Of a stretch of 13,567 bases of DNA, positions 5,268 to 13,091 are shown one piece after another. Origin of the DNA: an uncultured Hungatella sp. (lineage in GTDB: Bacteria; Bacillota; Clostridia; Lachnospirales; Lachnospiraceae); the NCBI GenBank assembly GCA_910577935.1, contig CAJTOT010000018.1, forward strand, positions 3,517 through 17,083. The letters are read 5' to 3'. Made by a program: the position numbers and the translations under genes. Position 1 is the first letter of the stretch, and the number at the start of each line of letters is the position of its first letter. The notes beneath the pieces were generated by a model, which saw only the letters and a list, made by a program, of their open reading frames with translations, made no database searches and had not been told where the DNA came from.

Positions 5268-6932
5268 TTGAAAGAGAAGAGGATTCCGGTTTTAATAGCG
5301 GCTGTGCTGATAGTCCTGATACTGGCGGCAGCGGCGGCGTGGGAAGTGGCAAAGCGGTATATTCCGTCGAAAGAGCCGGCGGATCTGGGACAGGTGCTGG
5401 GGGTCAGCGGCGAGGAGACAGCCATTTTTTTAAACGAGACACTGAGCGAGACGAGAGGGATCACCAGAGACGGGCAGGTCTACCTGCCTGTGGACTGGGT
5501 TAACAAGAACCTGAATGAAAAGTTTTACTGGGACGATGTGGAAAAGCTTCTGGTATACACCCTGCCGGATGCCATCGTCTATGCGGACAAGAGAACCATG
5601 GGCAGCACAGGTCTGCCGCTCATTCTGGCGGAAGGCGACAAGGTTTATCTCTCCATGGGGCTGATCAGCAACTATACGGCAGTGGAATTTTTAAGCTATG
5701 CGGACGAGGGACAGCCCCGGAGAGTCTACCTGGATAACCGGTGGGAGGCAAGGCAGATCGGGACGGTCAGGCATAAAACGGCGGTCCGCGTGGAGGAGAA
5801 CATCAAAAGTCCGGTTCTGACATGGCTGGAAAAAGGGGATGGCATGGTGGTGGTGAGCCAGTCCGAGCTGTGGACCCAGGTGCGCACCGGGAACGGATAT
5901 ACGGGATACGTGAGAAACAAAGACATCCTGGGGACAGAATCCGTGGAAAATCCCTGTACCATGGAGCTCCCGGAGTATACCAGCATCTCCATGGATGAGA
6001 AGGTGTGTCTTGTATGGCATCAGGTAACCCACGAGGATGCCAACGATGCCATGGAAGAGCTGCTCGCCAACACGAAAGGGGTCAATGTCATTGCGCCTAC
6101 CTGGTTTGCCCTGACGGATAATAAAGGAAGCTACCACTCTTACGCCAGCCGCGAGTACGTGGATAAGGCCCATGAGATGGGGCTGCAGGTGTGGGCGGCC
6201 CTGGATAATTTTAATATGGGAGAGAATGTGAACTCGGAAGTCCTGTTTGCCCGGACATCGGTGCGGAAGGCCCTGATTGCAAAACTCATGGCAGATGTGA
6301 AGAGGTATGACTTAGATGGGATCAACCTGGACATCGAAAGCATCAAGCCTGAGGCGGGGCCCCACTATGTCCAGTTTATAAGGGAAATGTCGGTGTCATG
6401 CCGCAACCAGGGTGTGATTCTGTCGGTGGACAACTATGTTCCGGCAGGCTACAATGTTTTTTACAACAGGGCGGAACAGGGACGGGTGGCGGACTATGTG
6501 ATCATCATGGGGTACGACGAGCATTTTGCCGGCGGGGAAGCGGGCCCGGTGGCGTCTTATCCTTTTGTGAAAGAAGGAATCGAGAACACTCTGAAGCTGG
6601 TTCCGCGGGAGAAAGTGATCAACGCGGTTCCGTTTTATACCAGAATCTGGACGGAGAAGGATGACAAAACCACCTCCTCGGCTCTGGGGCTGGTGGGAGC
6701 AGCCAGATGGGTGGAGGAGAATAACGTGTCGTTGTACTGGCAGGAAGAGATGGGGCAGTACTACGGCGAGCTGGAGACCCAGGAGGGCCTGAAGCGCATA
6801 TGGCTGGAGGATGCCACTTCCCTGGAACTTAAGATGGAGCTGATCAACCAGTATGATCTGGCGGGAGTGGCGTGCTGGAAGCTGGGCTTCGAACCGTCCA
6901 ATATCTGGAATGTGATAAAAGTAAATAAATGA
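5268..6932 (+). CDS. Membrane-anchored glycoside hydrolase family 18 protein (SleL/YaaH-like) with SH3 domain
   Basis: The start is TTG 5268, with AGGAGGAGG directly upstream at good spacing; an in-frame ATG at 5208 lacks a ribosome-binding site. The product has 554 residues. Residues 6-25 are a hydrophobic membrane segment after a basic start, so the rest is extracytoplasmic. Residues 50-110 resemble the copper-amine-oxidase-like N-domain (DGQVYLPVDWV, then YWDDVEKLLVYT). Residues 162-222 read as a bacterial SH3 domain (VRVEENIKSPVLTWLEKG, then GYTGYVRNKDI). Residues 247-550 are GH18, with motif DGINLDIE at 350-357, catalytic Glu357, and MGYDEH as the later sugar-binding motif. The family cleaves N-acetylglucosaminyl bonds, and SleL relatives act on spore cortex peptidoglycan. 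The lipoprotein phosphoesterase gene starts 13 bases after its stop, so the two are an operon. The substrate is probably peptidoglycan, by inference. Confidence 0.9.
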   Translation: MKEKRIPVLIAAVLIVLILAAAAAWEVAKRYIPSKEPADLGQVLGVSGEETAIFLNETLSETRGITRDGQVYLPVDWVNKNLNEKFYWDDVEKLLVYTLPDAIVYADKRTMGSTGLPLILAEGDKVYLSMGLISNYTAVEFLSYADEGQPRRVYLDNRWEARQIGTVRHKTAVRVEENIKSPVLTWLEKGDGMVVVSQSELWTQVRTGNGYTGYVRNKDILGTESVENPCTMELPEYTSISMDEKVCLVWHQVTHEDANDAMEELLANTKGVNVIAPTWFALTDNKGSYHSYASREYVDKAHEMGLQVWAALDNFNMGENVNSEVLFARTSVRKALIAKLMADVKRYDLDGINLDIESIKPEAGPHYVQFIREMSVSCRNQGVILSVDNYVPAGYNVFYNRAEQGRVADYVIIMGYDEHFAGGEAGPVASYPFVKEGIENTLKLVPREKVINAVPFYTRIWTEKDDKTTSSALGLVGAARWVEENNVSLYWQEEMGQYYGELETQEGLKRIWLEDATSLELKMELINQYDLAGVACWKLGFEPSNIWNVIKVNK

Positions 6933-6945
6933 CAGAGGCGATGGC

Positions 6946-8061
6946 ATGAAGAGGATACTGATGGTGTGGCTGGGCGCGGGAGCGCTGATGCTTGGGGGGT
7001 GTTCTTATCTGTCTCCGGACCACGGGGACGCTGCGGTGGGAACGGATATTATTATAGAAAGGAATACAGAGGTGGAGACAGAGGAAGGGCCTACTTCCCC
7101 ATGGCTTCCCGGCGAGGAGACGACCATAGAGCCGCTGCAGCTGCCGGAACTGTCCACCGAGACCCGGACGGTAAAGCCTGAGATCGTCATTGCCTCGGAT
7201 ATCCACTATCTTGCCAAGGAGCTGACAGATTTTGGCAGCGCCTTTGGGGAGATGGCCTCGGACAGGGGCGGCCAGATGGTCTCGTATATATGGGAGATTA
7301 CGGACGCATTTTTGGACCAGGTGATTGCCAGGCGCCCCCAGGCTCTGATACTCACCGGAGATCTGACTCTCAGCGGGGAGCGGGTCAGCCAGGAAGCGCT
7401 GGCCCAGCAGCTTAAAAGAGTGGAGGACGCCGGAATTTGTGTGGTTGTGATTCCGGGAAACCATGACATCAATAATCCCCAGGCCGCTTCCTACAGAGCA
7501 GGCGAGGCGGTTCCGGCGGAGACCACAACCCCGGAGCAGTTTGCCGAGATATATAAAGATTTCGGCTACGGGGAAGCCCTGAGCCGGGACCCTGTGTCTC
7601 TCAGCTATACATACCAGCTTCCGGACGGCACCTGGCTGCTGATGCTGGACAGCTGCCAGTACGAGGACGGGACCCAGGTGGGCGGCATGATCCGGACAGG
7701 CACATACCAGTGGATGGAAGAGCAGCTGGAGAAGGCGTGGGAGGAGGAGCGGCAGGTAATTGCCGTGGCCCACCACAATCTTTTAGATGAGAGCAAAGTG
7801 TATGAGGAGAACTGTACCATCGAACACGGTGAGGAACTGAGCAGAGTTCTGGAAGAGTGGGGAGTGGGGCTGTTTTTAAGCGGACATCTCCATGTACAGC
7901 ACCACAAGACTTCGGCTGATTACGCCGTCGATGAGATTGTCACCTCGGCGCTGTCCATCTCTCCGTGCCAGTACGGCATTCTGCAGTTTTTTGGCCCTGA
8001 CCACTATTTTTACACCACGGAGACCACAGACGTGTCGGCGTGGGCGGACAGAAAGAAATAA
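6946..8061 (+). CDS. Calcineurin-like metallophosphoesterase, lipoprotein (catalytic part)
   Basis: The 371-residue open frame starts at ATG 6946, 13 bases after the GH18 stop, with an AGAGGCGATGG region serving as ribosome-binding site. The N-terminus is a lipoprotein signal: basic MKR, a hydrophobic stretch, then lipobox LGGC with Cys19. Residues 78-345 carry the full metal-binding set: SDIH (Asp85, His87), TGDL (Asp139), GNHD (Asn172, His173), AHH (His276) and SGHLH (His314, His316). The enzyme should hydrolyse phosphoesters outside the membrane with a two-metal centre; the substrate is unknown. The frame stops at TAA 8059-8061 shortly after TTDVSAWADRK, while a further ~105 codons of protein-like sequence continue in the next frame. 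The gene is therefore probably frameshifted, with an intended length near 475 residues. Confidence 0.9.
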   Translation: MKRILMVWLGAGALMLGGCSYLSPDHGDAAVGTDIIIERNTEVETEEGPTSPWLPGEETTIEPLQLPELSTETRTVKPEIVIASDIHYLAKELTDFGSAFGEMASDRGGQMVSYIWEITDAFLDQVIARRPQALILTGDLTLSGERVSQEALAQQLKRVEDAGICVVVIPGNHDINNPQAASYRAGEAVPAETTTPEQFAEIYKDFGYGEALSRDPVSLSYTYQLPDGTWLLMLDSCQYEDGTQVGGMIRTGTYQWMEEQLEKAWEEERQVIAVAHHNLLDESKVYEENCTIEHGEELSRVLEEWGVGLFLSGHLHVQHHKTSADYAVDEIVTSALSISPCQYGILQFFGPDHYFYTTETTDVSAWADRKK

Positions 8062-8374
8062 TCCGGACAGGAATCTCCAGGATTTCCAGTGGTACGCAGA
8101 TGAATTTTTGCAGGAATCGTTCTATCGGGAGGCGATGGAAGAACTGCAGGAGAAGGAACTGGACGACGAGCAGATGCAGAGCATGGCAGAATTGTACGCC
8201 ATCGTCAATGTTCAGGCTGTGGGAGGAACGCTTTATAAAGTCCGGGAGGGAATGATGGCAGAATATGGATATGAGCTGTGGCAGCAGTATGACCGGGACA
8301 GTATCCTGTGCATGTATCTGAATGAACTGCTGGACGACGCGGTTGTGGATTACAATGAGCGGAGAAGGCCGTAA
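8057..8374 (+). pseudogene. Out-of-frame C-terminal part of the metallophosphoesterase
   Basis: From 8057 the +1 frame stays open to TAA 8372-8374. It encodes a helical, acidic segment (NNPDRNLQDFQWYADEFL, then MEELQEKELDDEQMQSMAEL, ending LNELLDDAVVDYNERRRP). There is no start codon with a proper ribosome-binding site. Removing one A from the AAA at 8056-8058 joins DRK to NNPDRN without a stop. The stretch ends shortly before the terminator at 8436-8471, as a true gene end would. I read it as the C-terminal domain of the phosphoesterase cut off by a one-base insertion, which may be a real mutation or a sequencing error in an A-rich run. A programmed +1 shift is less likely, because no known shift signal is seen. 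Confidence 0.7.
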
Positions 8375-8435
8375 AGGCGGCGGAATGACTGTTTTGACGA
8401 CCTTGGCGAGTCCGACGGGCCTGCTGAGGCGGAAG

Positions 8436-8471
8436 AAGAACGGCATAGCTTTATGGTTATGCCGTTCTTTT
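8436..8471 (+). terminator. Terminator after the GH18-phosphoesterase operon
   Basis: A perfect 12-bp stem AAGAACGGCATA (8436-8447) / TATGCCGTTCTT (8458-8469) with a 10-base loop ends in four Ts. It lies between the converging phosphoesterase and amidase genes and may work for both, though the minus-strand T tract is poor. Confidence 0.8.
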
Positions 8472-8554
8472 GCGTGGAAAAATTATGTGTTGATGACCGT
8501 TAGACGGGGCAGCTCAACGAAGAGGCTTGCAGTAGCGTCAGGCAGGTGATACAA

Positions 8555-9274
8555 TCACTGTGTGTTGAGGTACTCCATGATTCCCATGTGGATGGTCCAG
8601 GCCAGCCGGTCCTGGTAGTCCTCAGAGTTTAGGTTTGCAGCGTCGGAGGCGTTGCTCAAAAATCCGCATTCCACTATGACGATGGGAGAGCGGACATGGA
8701 GAAGAAGGTAGTAATTGTCGTTGGCTTTGGCGACTCTGGTGTTGGCCTGGCCCTGGACATAATCGAAGCGTTTTTGTATGATTTCAGCCAGCTGCTGTCC
8801 CTGTTGGGATTTTTTGTAGTAGAATACCTGTCCTCCGTGGATGGGCTCTTCGTGGTAGCTGTTCTGGTGAATGCTGACGGTGAGCGCAGGGGCGGCGTCA
8901 TTGATCAGCTTGCACCGGTTGGCCATGTCGGCGGACTTTTTGTTGCTGTCTCGCTCATCATACAGTCCGTAGTCGCCGTCACGGGTCATAATCACCGTCA
9001 CACCGGAGGCTTCCAGATAATTTTTTAATTTCAGGGCAATCGCCAGGTTTAAGTCTTTTTCCAGACTGCCGTCAATGCCCACTTTGCCCGGGTCCCAGCC
9101 GCCGTGTCCGGAATCGAGAACGACGACAGGGGAAGCTGCCGGTGAGGCAGCGGCAGATGAGGAGACCGAGGTCAGCATGGCGGCCTGCCGGGCGAGATGA
9201 TAGATCAGGAACAGAAGAAGTATGGTCATCAAAAACTGGGCGCCAGATGACAAGGTCGGTTTTTTTATATTCAC
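8555..9274 (-). CDS. N-acetylmuramoyl-L-alanine amidase (Amidase_3), membrane-anchored
   Basis: The start is GTG 9274, with GGGAG (9282-9286) 7 bases upstream. The frame is open further to an ATG at 9349, but that start has no site and would overlap the divergent tsaC start. The product has 239 residues. Residues 13-33 are a hydrophobic signal anchor, followed by a Ser/Ala-rich stalk. The zinc amidase domain (49-237) shows VVLDSGHGGWDPG (His57), Glu72 in SLEKDLN, TRDGD, SIHQNS (His136) and the catalytic Glu202 in IVECGFLSN. Such enzymes cut the bond between N-acetylmuramic acid and L-alanine of peptidoglycan, in cell separation, sporulation or germination; CwlD is a close relative by size and layout. 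It is divergent from tsaC and converges on the phosphoesterase, so it is probably transcribed alone. Confidence 0.92.
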   Translation of the reverse strand: MNIKKPTLSSGAQFLMTILLLFLIYHLARQAAMLTSVSSSAAASPAASPVVVLDSGHGGWDPGKVGIDGSLEKDLNLAIALKLKNYLEASGVTVIMTRDGDYGLYDERDSNKKSADMANRCKLINDAAPALTVSIHQNSYHEEPIHGGQVFYYKKSQQGQQLAEIIQKRFDYVQGQANTRVAKANDNYYLLLHVRSPIVIVECGFLSNASDAANLNSEDYQDRLAWTIHMGIMEYLNTQ

Positions 9275-9298
9275 AAGCCTGCTCCCAAAAGAGATACT
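9270..9298 (+). promoter_or_regulatory. Candidate promoter of the tsaC operon
   Basis: TTCACA (9270-9275, 5 of 6) and GATACT (9293-9298, 4 of 6) are exactly 17 bases apart. Transcription would begin near 9305, about 45 bases before the ATG. The -35 box overlaps the amidase GTG on the other strand. Confidence 0.4.
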
Positions 9299-9349
9299 TG
9301 GTTTAAATATATTGAAAAAAGAGAAAAAAAGAACAGCGGGAGGTTGCAT

Positions 9350-10459
9350 ATGGAGACAAAAGTAGTGGTGATAGATAAGACAAATATAAGAGATGAGGAG
9401 CTTTTGGAGGCTGCAAAGATCTTGAGAAGAGGGGGGCTTGTGGCGTTTCCCACGGAGACGGTCTATGGTCTGGGAGCCAACGCTCTGGACGAGGAGGCTG
9501 CAAAAAAGATTTACGCGGCCAAGGGAAGGCCGTCAGATAATCCTCTCATTGCCCATATCGCCGAATATCAGGAGCTGGAAGGACTTGTGGCCGGGATACC
9601 CGGGGCGGCAGGGCGGCTGATGAAGGCATACTGGCCGGGGCCGCTGACCATCATTTTTGCCAAGAGCAGCAAGGTTCCCTATGGCATCACAGGCGGGCTT
9701 GACACGGTGGCTGTGCGAATGCCGGACGACCCTGTGGCAAGACGGCTGATCAGGCTGGCAGGAGTGCCTGTGGCGGCTCCCAGCGCCAACACTTCCGGGA
9801 AGCCGAGCCCCACCACAGCCGCCCATGTATACCAGGATATGAACGGGCGGATCGACATGATCCTGGACGGAGGGCCGGTGGGAATCGGAGTGGAGTCCAC
9901 CATCGTGGATGTGACCGGTGAGACGCCGGCGCTCTTGAGGCCGGGAGCCATTACCACGGAGATGCTCCGCGAGACCCTTGGGCAGGTGGAGATAGACCCG
10001 GCCATAGCGGGACCTGTGGGAGATAACGTGAAGCCGAAAGCTCCGGGAATGAAATACCGCCATTACGCGCCGAAGGCGGAACTTGTTCTGGTGGAAGCAG
10101 AGGCGGCCAAAGACAAGACGGCAGGAGGCGAAACGGGAGAAAAGCCTGCCGGGGTAAGTCCTGAAGTGATTCAGACCATATGCCGGAAGGCCTTGGAGGA
10201 TATGGCGGAGGGAATGGAGGTGGGAATTATCTGCACCGACGAGACGAGAGACCGGTATCCAGAGCATGCCAGGGTGCGCAGCCTGGGACTGCGGCACAGG
10301 GAGGAGACCATCGCCCGCAATCTGTTTGGGGTGCTGAGGGAATTTGACGATCTCAGCGTGGACAGAATCTATTCGGAGAGTTTTTCTGAGGAACATCTTG
10401 GCCGGGCGATTATGAACCGTCTGACCAAGGCGGCGGGTTATCATGTCCTGAAGGTATAG
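9350..10459 (+). CDS. L-threonylcarbamoyladenylate synthase (TsaC/Sua5/YwlC)
   Basis: The enzyme makes threonylcarbamoyl-AMP from threonine, bicarbonate and ATP, the first step of the t6A modification at position 37 of ANN-decoding tRNAs. The start is ATG 9350 with GGGAGG (9338-9343) 6 bases upstream; a TTG at 9344 abuts that site and is not usable. The 369 residues form the two-domain Sua5 type. The YrdC domain (about 15-205) shows AFPTETVYGLG, KGRPSDNPL, WPGPLT, VAVRMPDD and the PSANTSGKPSPT loop. A linker with PGMKYRHYAPKAEL follows. The C-terminal Sua5 domain (about 243-369) ends with the LGRAIMNRLTKAA helix. All key motifs are intact. It leads a run of closely spaced genes; its TAG stop overlaps the ribosome-binding site of the radical SAM gene, suggesting coupled translation. 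Confidence 0.96.
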   Translation: METKVVVIDKTNIRDEELLEAAKILRRGGLVAFPTETVYGLGANALDEEAAKKIYAAKGRPSDNPLIAHIAEYQELEGLVAGIPGAAGRLMKAYWPGPLTIIFAKSSKVPYGITGGLDTVAVRMPDDPVARRLIRLAGVPVAAPSANTSGKPSPTTAAHVYQDMNGRIDMILDGGPVGIGVESTIVDVTGETPALLRPGAITTEMLRETLGQVEIDPAIAGPVGDNVKPKAPGMKYRHYAPKAELVLVEAEAAKDKTAGGETGEKPAGVSPEVIQTICRKALEDMAEGMEVGIICTDETRDRYPEHARVRSLGLRHREETIARNLFGVLREFDDLSVDRIYSESFSEEHLGRAIMNRLTKAAGYHVLKV

Positions 10460-10471
10460 GAGGTGGCTGAT

Positions 10472-12214
10472 GTGAAAATTTTGCTGGCGGCGGTCAACGC
10501 CAAGTACATTCATTCTAATCTGGGAGTTTACAGTCTGAAAGCCTGGGCGGACAGGAGAAAAGCAGAAGGCCATCTTCCGGGAACCGATATCCACATAGGA
10601 GAGTATACGATCAATCACCAGACGGACAAAATCCTGCAGGATATTTACAGGAGGAAGCCGGATTTGGTGGGTTTTTCCTGCTATATCTGGAACATACAGC
10701 ATGTCAGGCAGCTGGTGAGGAATCTGGCGAAGGTGCTGCCGGAGACCTCAATCTGGCTGGGCGGCCCGGAGGTGTCCTATGATGCCCGGAAGGTGCTGGA
10801 AGAGGAACCGGCGGTGACCGGCGTTATGGTGGGAGAAGGGGAGGAAACCTTTGGAGAACTGGCGGAATATTATGACTGTATGGAGAGAACGGGGCAGGGA
10901 ACCCTGGAATCCATAGGGGGGCTGGTGTTCCGGAACCGGGAGGGGCGGATTAGGGCTTCTTCCCAGAGACCTCTTCTTTCTATGGACAGCATTCCCTTTC
11001 CCTACGGCAGTCTGGAGGGGCTGGACAACCGGATTATATATTACGAGAGCAGCAGAGGCTGTCCCTATTCCTGCACCTACTGCCTCTCCGGAGAGAGCAG
11101 GGCAGTCAGGTTCAGGAGCCTGTCCCTGGTGAAGGAAGAGCTTTCATTTTTCCTGGAGAACAAGGTGCCCCAGGTGAAGCTTGTAGACAGAACATTTAAC
11201 TGCAATAAAAACCATGCCATGGAGATATGGAGATATCTTCTGGAGCATGACAATGGGGTGACGAATTTTCATTTTGAGATATCTGCCGACTTGATAGGCG
11301 GGGAACAGCTGGATATACTGAGACAGATGAGGCCCGGACTAATTCAGCTGGAAATCGGGGTGCAGACAGTCAACCAGGAGACCATCAGGGAGATACACCG
11401 GAAAATGGATCTGGAGAGGCTTGAACAGGCGGTGGGGCAGATCAAGGGCTTCGGCAATATCCATCAGCATCTGGACCTCATCGCAGGACTGCCCCATGAG
11501 AACTTTGACAGCTTCTGCCGTTCCTTCGACCGGGTCTACAACATGAGGCCGGATCAGCTGCAGCTGGGGTTTCTGAAGGTTCTGAAGGGCTCCTATATGG
11601 CGGAGATGACGGAGGAGTACGGGTTGATCTGCCGCGAGGAACCGCCTTATGAGGTCATGTCCACCAGATGGCTGGACTACGGGCAGGTGCTCCGGCTGAA
11701 AGCGGTGGAGGAGATGGTGGAGGTGTACTATAACAGCGGACAGTTTCAGCACACCTTGAGGGAGATGGATAAGCACTGGGAATCCCCGTTCGCCATGTTC
11801 GAGGCTTTGGGGGAATATTATGAAAGGAGAGACTTAAACCGTGTCAGCCATAACCGTCTTGCCAGGTATGAGTTTCTCTATGATTTTCTGGCAGAGAGGG
11901 AGCCGGGGCGCATGGGAATCTACAGGGATCTGCTGATGTATGATCTGTATCTCCGGGAAAACGTAAAAAGCCGCCCGGGTTTTGCAGGTGATCAGAGCGC
12001 CTACAAGACCGTGATCAGGGATTTTTTTATAAAAGAGCATAAAAATCCCCGGCATCTTCCAGGCTGCGAGGGGTACGATTCCAGGCAGACGGGACATATG
12101 GCTCATGTGGAGATTATGGGGGACGGCAGGATGGTGCTGTTTGATTACAAGAACCGGAACCCTTTGAATCACAACGCCAGGACGGTGGAGATAGGACGGT
12201 TGGAGCATGGTTAG
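10472..12214 (+). CDS. B12-binding domain radical SAM protein (DUF4080-like)
   Basis: The start is GTG 10472, placed 8 bases after AGGAGG (10458-10463); the GTG at 10463 lies inside that site. The product has 580 residues. Residues 1-130 are a cobalamin-binding-like Rossmann domain (KILLAAVNAKYIHSNLG, VGFSCYIWN, WLGGPEVS, VMVGEGE). The radical SAM domain starts near 190, with SRGCPYSCTYCLSG carrying Cys197, Cys201 and Cys204 for the [4Fe-4S] cluster; a later strand reads LIQLEIGVQT and then HLDLIAGLPHE. The region after about 400 matches my memory of DUF4080, found in this architecture. The canonical B12 DxHxxG motif is not obvious, so cobalamin binding is uncertain. The family is widespread in Clostridia but of unknown reaction; tRNA or other methylthiolation-type chemistry is only a guess. 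It overlaps the exonuclease gene by 8 bases. Confidence 0.9.
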   Translation: MKILLAAVNAKYIHSNLGVYSLKAWADRRKAEGHLPGTDIHIGEYTINHQTDKILQDIYRRKPDLVGFSCYIWNIQHVRQLVRNLAKVLPETSIWLGGPEVSYDARKVLEEEPAVTGVMVGEGEETFGELAEYYDCMERTGQGTLESIGGLVFRNREGRIRASSQRPLLSMDSIPFPYGSLEGLDNRIIYYESSRGCPYSCTYCLSGESRAVRFRSLSLVKEELSFFLENKVPQVKLVDRTFNCNKNHAMEIWRYLLEHDNGVTNFHFEISADLIGGEQLDILRQMRPGLIQLEIGVQTVNQETIREIHRKMDLERLEQAVGQIKGFGNIHQHLDLIAGLPHENFDSFCRSFDRVYNMRPDQLQLGFLKVLKGSYMAEMTEEYGLICREEPPYEVMSTRWLDYGQVLRLKAVEEMVEVYYNSGQFQHTLREMDKHWESPFAMFEALGEYYERRDLNRVSHNRLARYEFLYDFLAEREPGRMGIYRDLLMYDLYLRENVKSRPGFAGDQSAYKTVIRDFFIKEHKNPRHLPGCEGYDSRQTGHMAHVEIMGDGRMVLFDYKNRNPLNHNARTVEIGRLEHG

Positions 12215-12944
12215 AGAGATGACAGACAGAGTGTCCGGTTATGTGGCTGTGGATGTGGAGACCACAGGCCTTGACCCGAAGCTGGAGAAGATTATCGAGA
12301 TAGGGGCGGTGAAGGTGGAGGGGGGCAGGGTGACAGAAGAGAAAACCACTCTGGTCAATCCGAGAAGAGAGCTGTCCCAAAGGATTATGGAGCTGACAGG
12401 AATCAGCGGCGACATGGTGGCAAATGCGCCGGGCATCGAGGAGGTCATCGGTGAATATGAAGAATTCTGCCGGGGCTACCCTTTAGTTGGGCACAAGATT
12501 TTGTTTGATTACAGTTTTTTAAAACGGGCTGCGGTGAACCACGGTTTCCCATTTGAGAAAGAAGGGGTGGATACCCTGACCTTGTGCCGGAAATTTATGC
12601 CCCCTGATGTAAAGAAGAATCTGGCTTCCGCCTGCGCCTATTACGGAGTGAATCAGGAAAAGGCCCACAGGGCGCTGGGGGATGCCTGCAGCGCCCACCG
12701 GCTTTTTGAAGAACTGAAAAAACGACATATCTTGGAAAATATAGAAGTATTTTATCCCAAACCTTTAATTTATAAGATAAAAAGGGAACAACCGGCAACA
12801 AAAAGACAAAAAGAAGTCTTGCAGGAATTACTAAAATATCATAAAATAAATCTAACTGTGCAGATAGACTATATGACAAGAAATGAAGTTTCCAGGATCA
12901 CGGATAAAATTATCTCGCAGTACGGAAGAATAGCGGAGAGGTGA
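12207..12944 (+). CDS. DEDDh-family 3'-5' exonuclease (DnaQ/PolC epsilon-like)
   Basis: The 245-residue protein begins with a DnaQ-like exonuclease domain (residues 10-172). It has VDVETTG (Asp16, Glu18), LVGHKILFDYSFL (Asp101) and HRALGDA (His154, Asp159), the full DEDDh set, so it should trim 3' ends of DNA or RNA. Residues 175-245 form a Lys/Ile-rich extension (IYKIKREQ, KRQKEVLQELLKYH) of no known fold. Its DNA is more AT-rich than the rest of the gene. The ATG at 12207 overlaps the end of the radical SAM gene by 8 bases, with GGAG very close upstream. ATG 12219 is the alternative start, removing four residues before the domain. Stand-alone exonucleases of this kind act in repair or proofreading; the exact role is unknown. 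It is cotranscribed with its neighbours. Confidence 0.9.
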   Translation: MVREMTDRVSGYVAVDVETTGLDPKLEKIIEIGAVKVEGGRVTEEKTTLVNPRRELSQRIMELTGISGDMVANAPGIEEVIGEYEEFCRGYPLVGHKILFDYSFLKRAAVNHGFPFEKEGVDTLTLCRKFMPPDVKKNLASACAYYGVNQEKAHRALGDACSAHRLFEELKKRHILENIEVFYPKPLIYKIKREQPATKRQKEVLQELLKYHKINLTVQIDYMTRNEVSRITDKIISQYGRIAER

Positions 12945-12949
12945 ATAAT

Positions 12950-13063
12950 ATGATGTTTGATTTCAATAATAAAAAGAACAGGAAGATTGTGTCTTCCATT
13001 ATTGTAATCCTTCTGGTTCTGGCCATGGTGGCTCCTATGGTGCTGAGCGCTTTGACCTACTAA
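12950..13063 (+). CDS. Small single-pass membrane peptide, 37 residues
   Basis: The frame starts with two Met codons (12950 and 12953) after GGAGAGGTG (12935-12942). It encodes a basic, Asn/Lys-rich head (FDFNNKKNRK) and then one hydrophobic span of about 22 residues (IVSSIIVILLVLAMVAPMVL) ending SALTY. The positive head predicts an N-in orientation, or a short signal-like anchor. It lies 5 bases after the exonuclease stop and 28 bases before the VanW-family gene, in the same direction, which makes random occurrence unlikely. No homologous function is known to me; it may be a small partner or regulator of a membrane protein. It is below the size limit of most gene callers. Confidence 0.75.
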   Translation: MMFDFNNKKNRKIVSSIIVILLVLAMVAPMVLSALTY

Positions 13064-13091
13064 GGCCGGCAGGGGATTTTGAGGAGAGAAT

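Noticed and set aside
6844..7776. Minus-strand open frame of 310 codons
   Set aside because: It is antisense to the metallophosphoesterase, which has an intact lipobox and metal-binding motifs on the plus strand.
9533..10702. Minus-strand open frame of 389 codons
   Set aside because: It is antisense to tsaC and the radical SAM gene, with Arg/His/Pro-rich composition typical of a shadow frame in GC-rich DNA.
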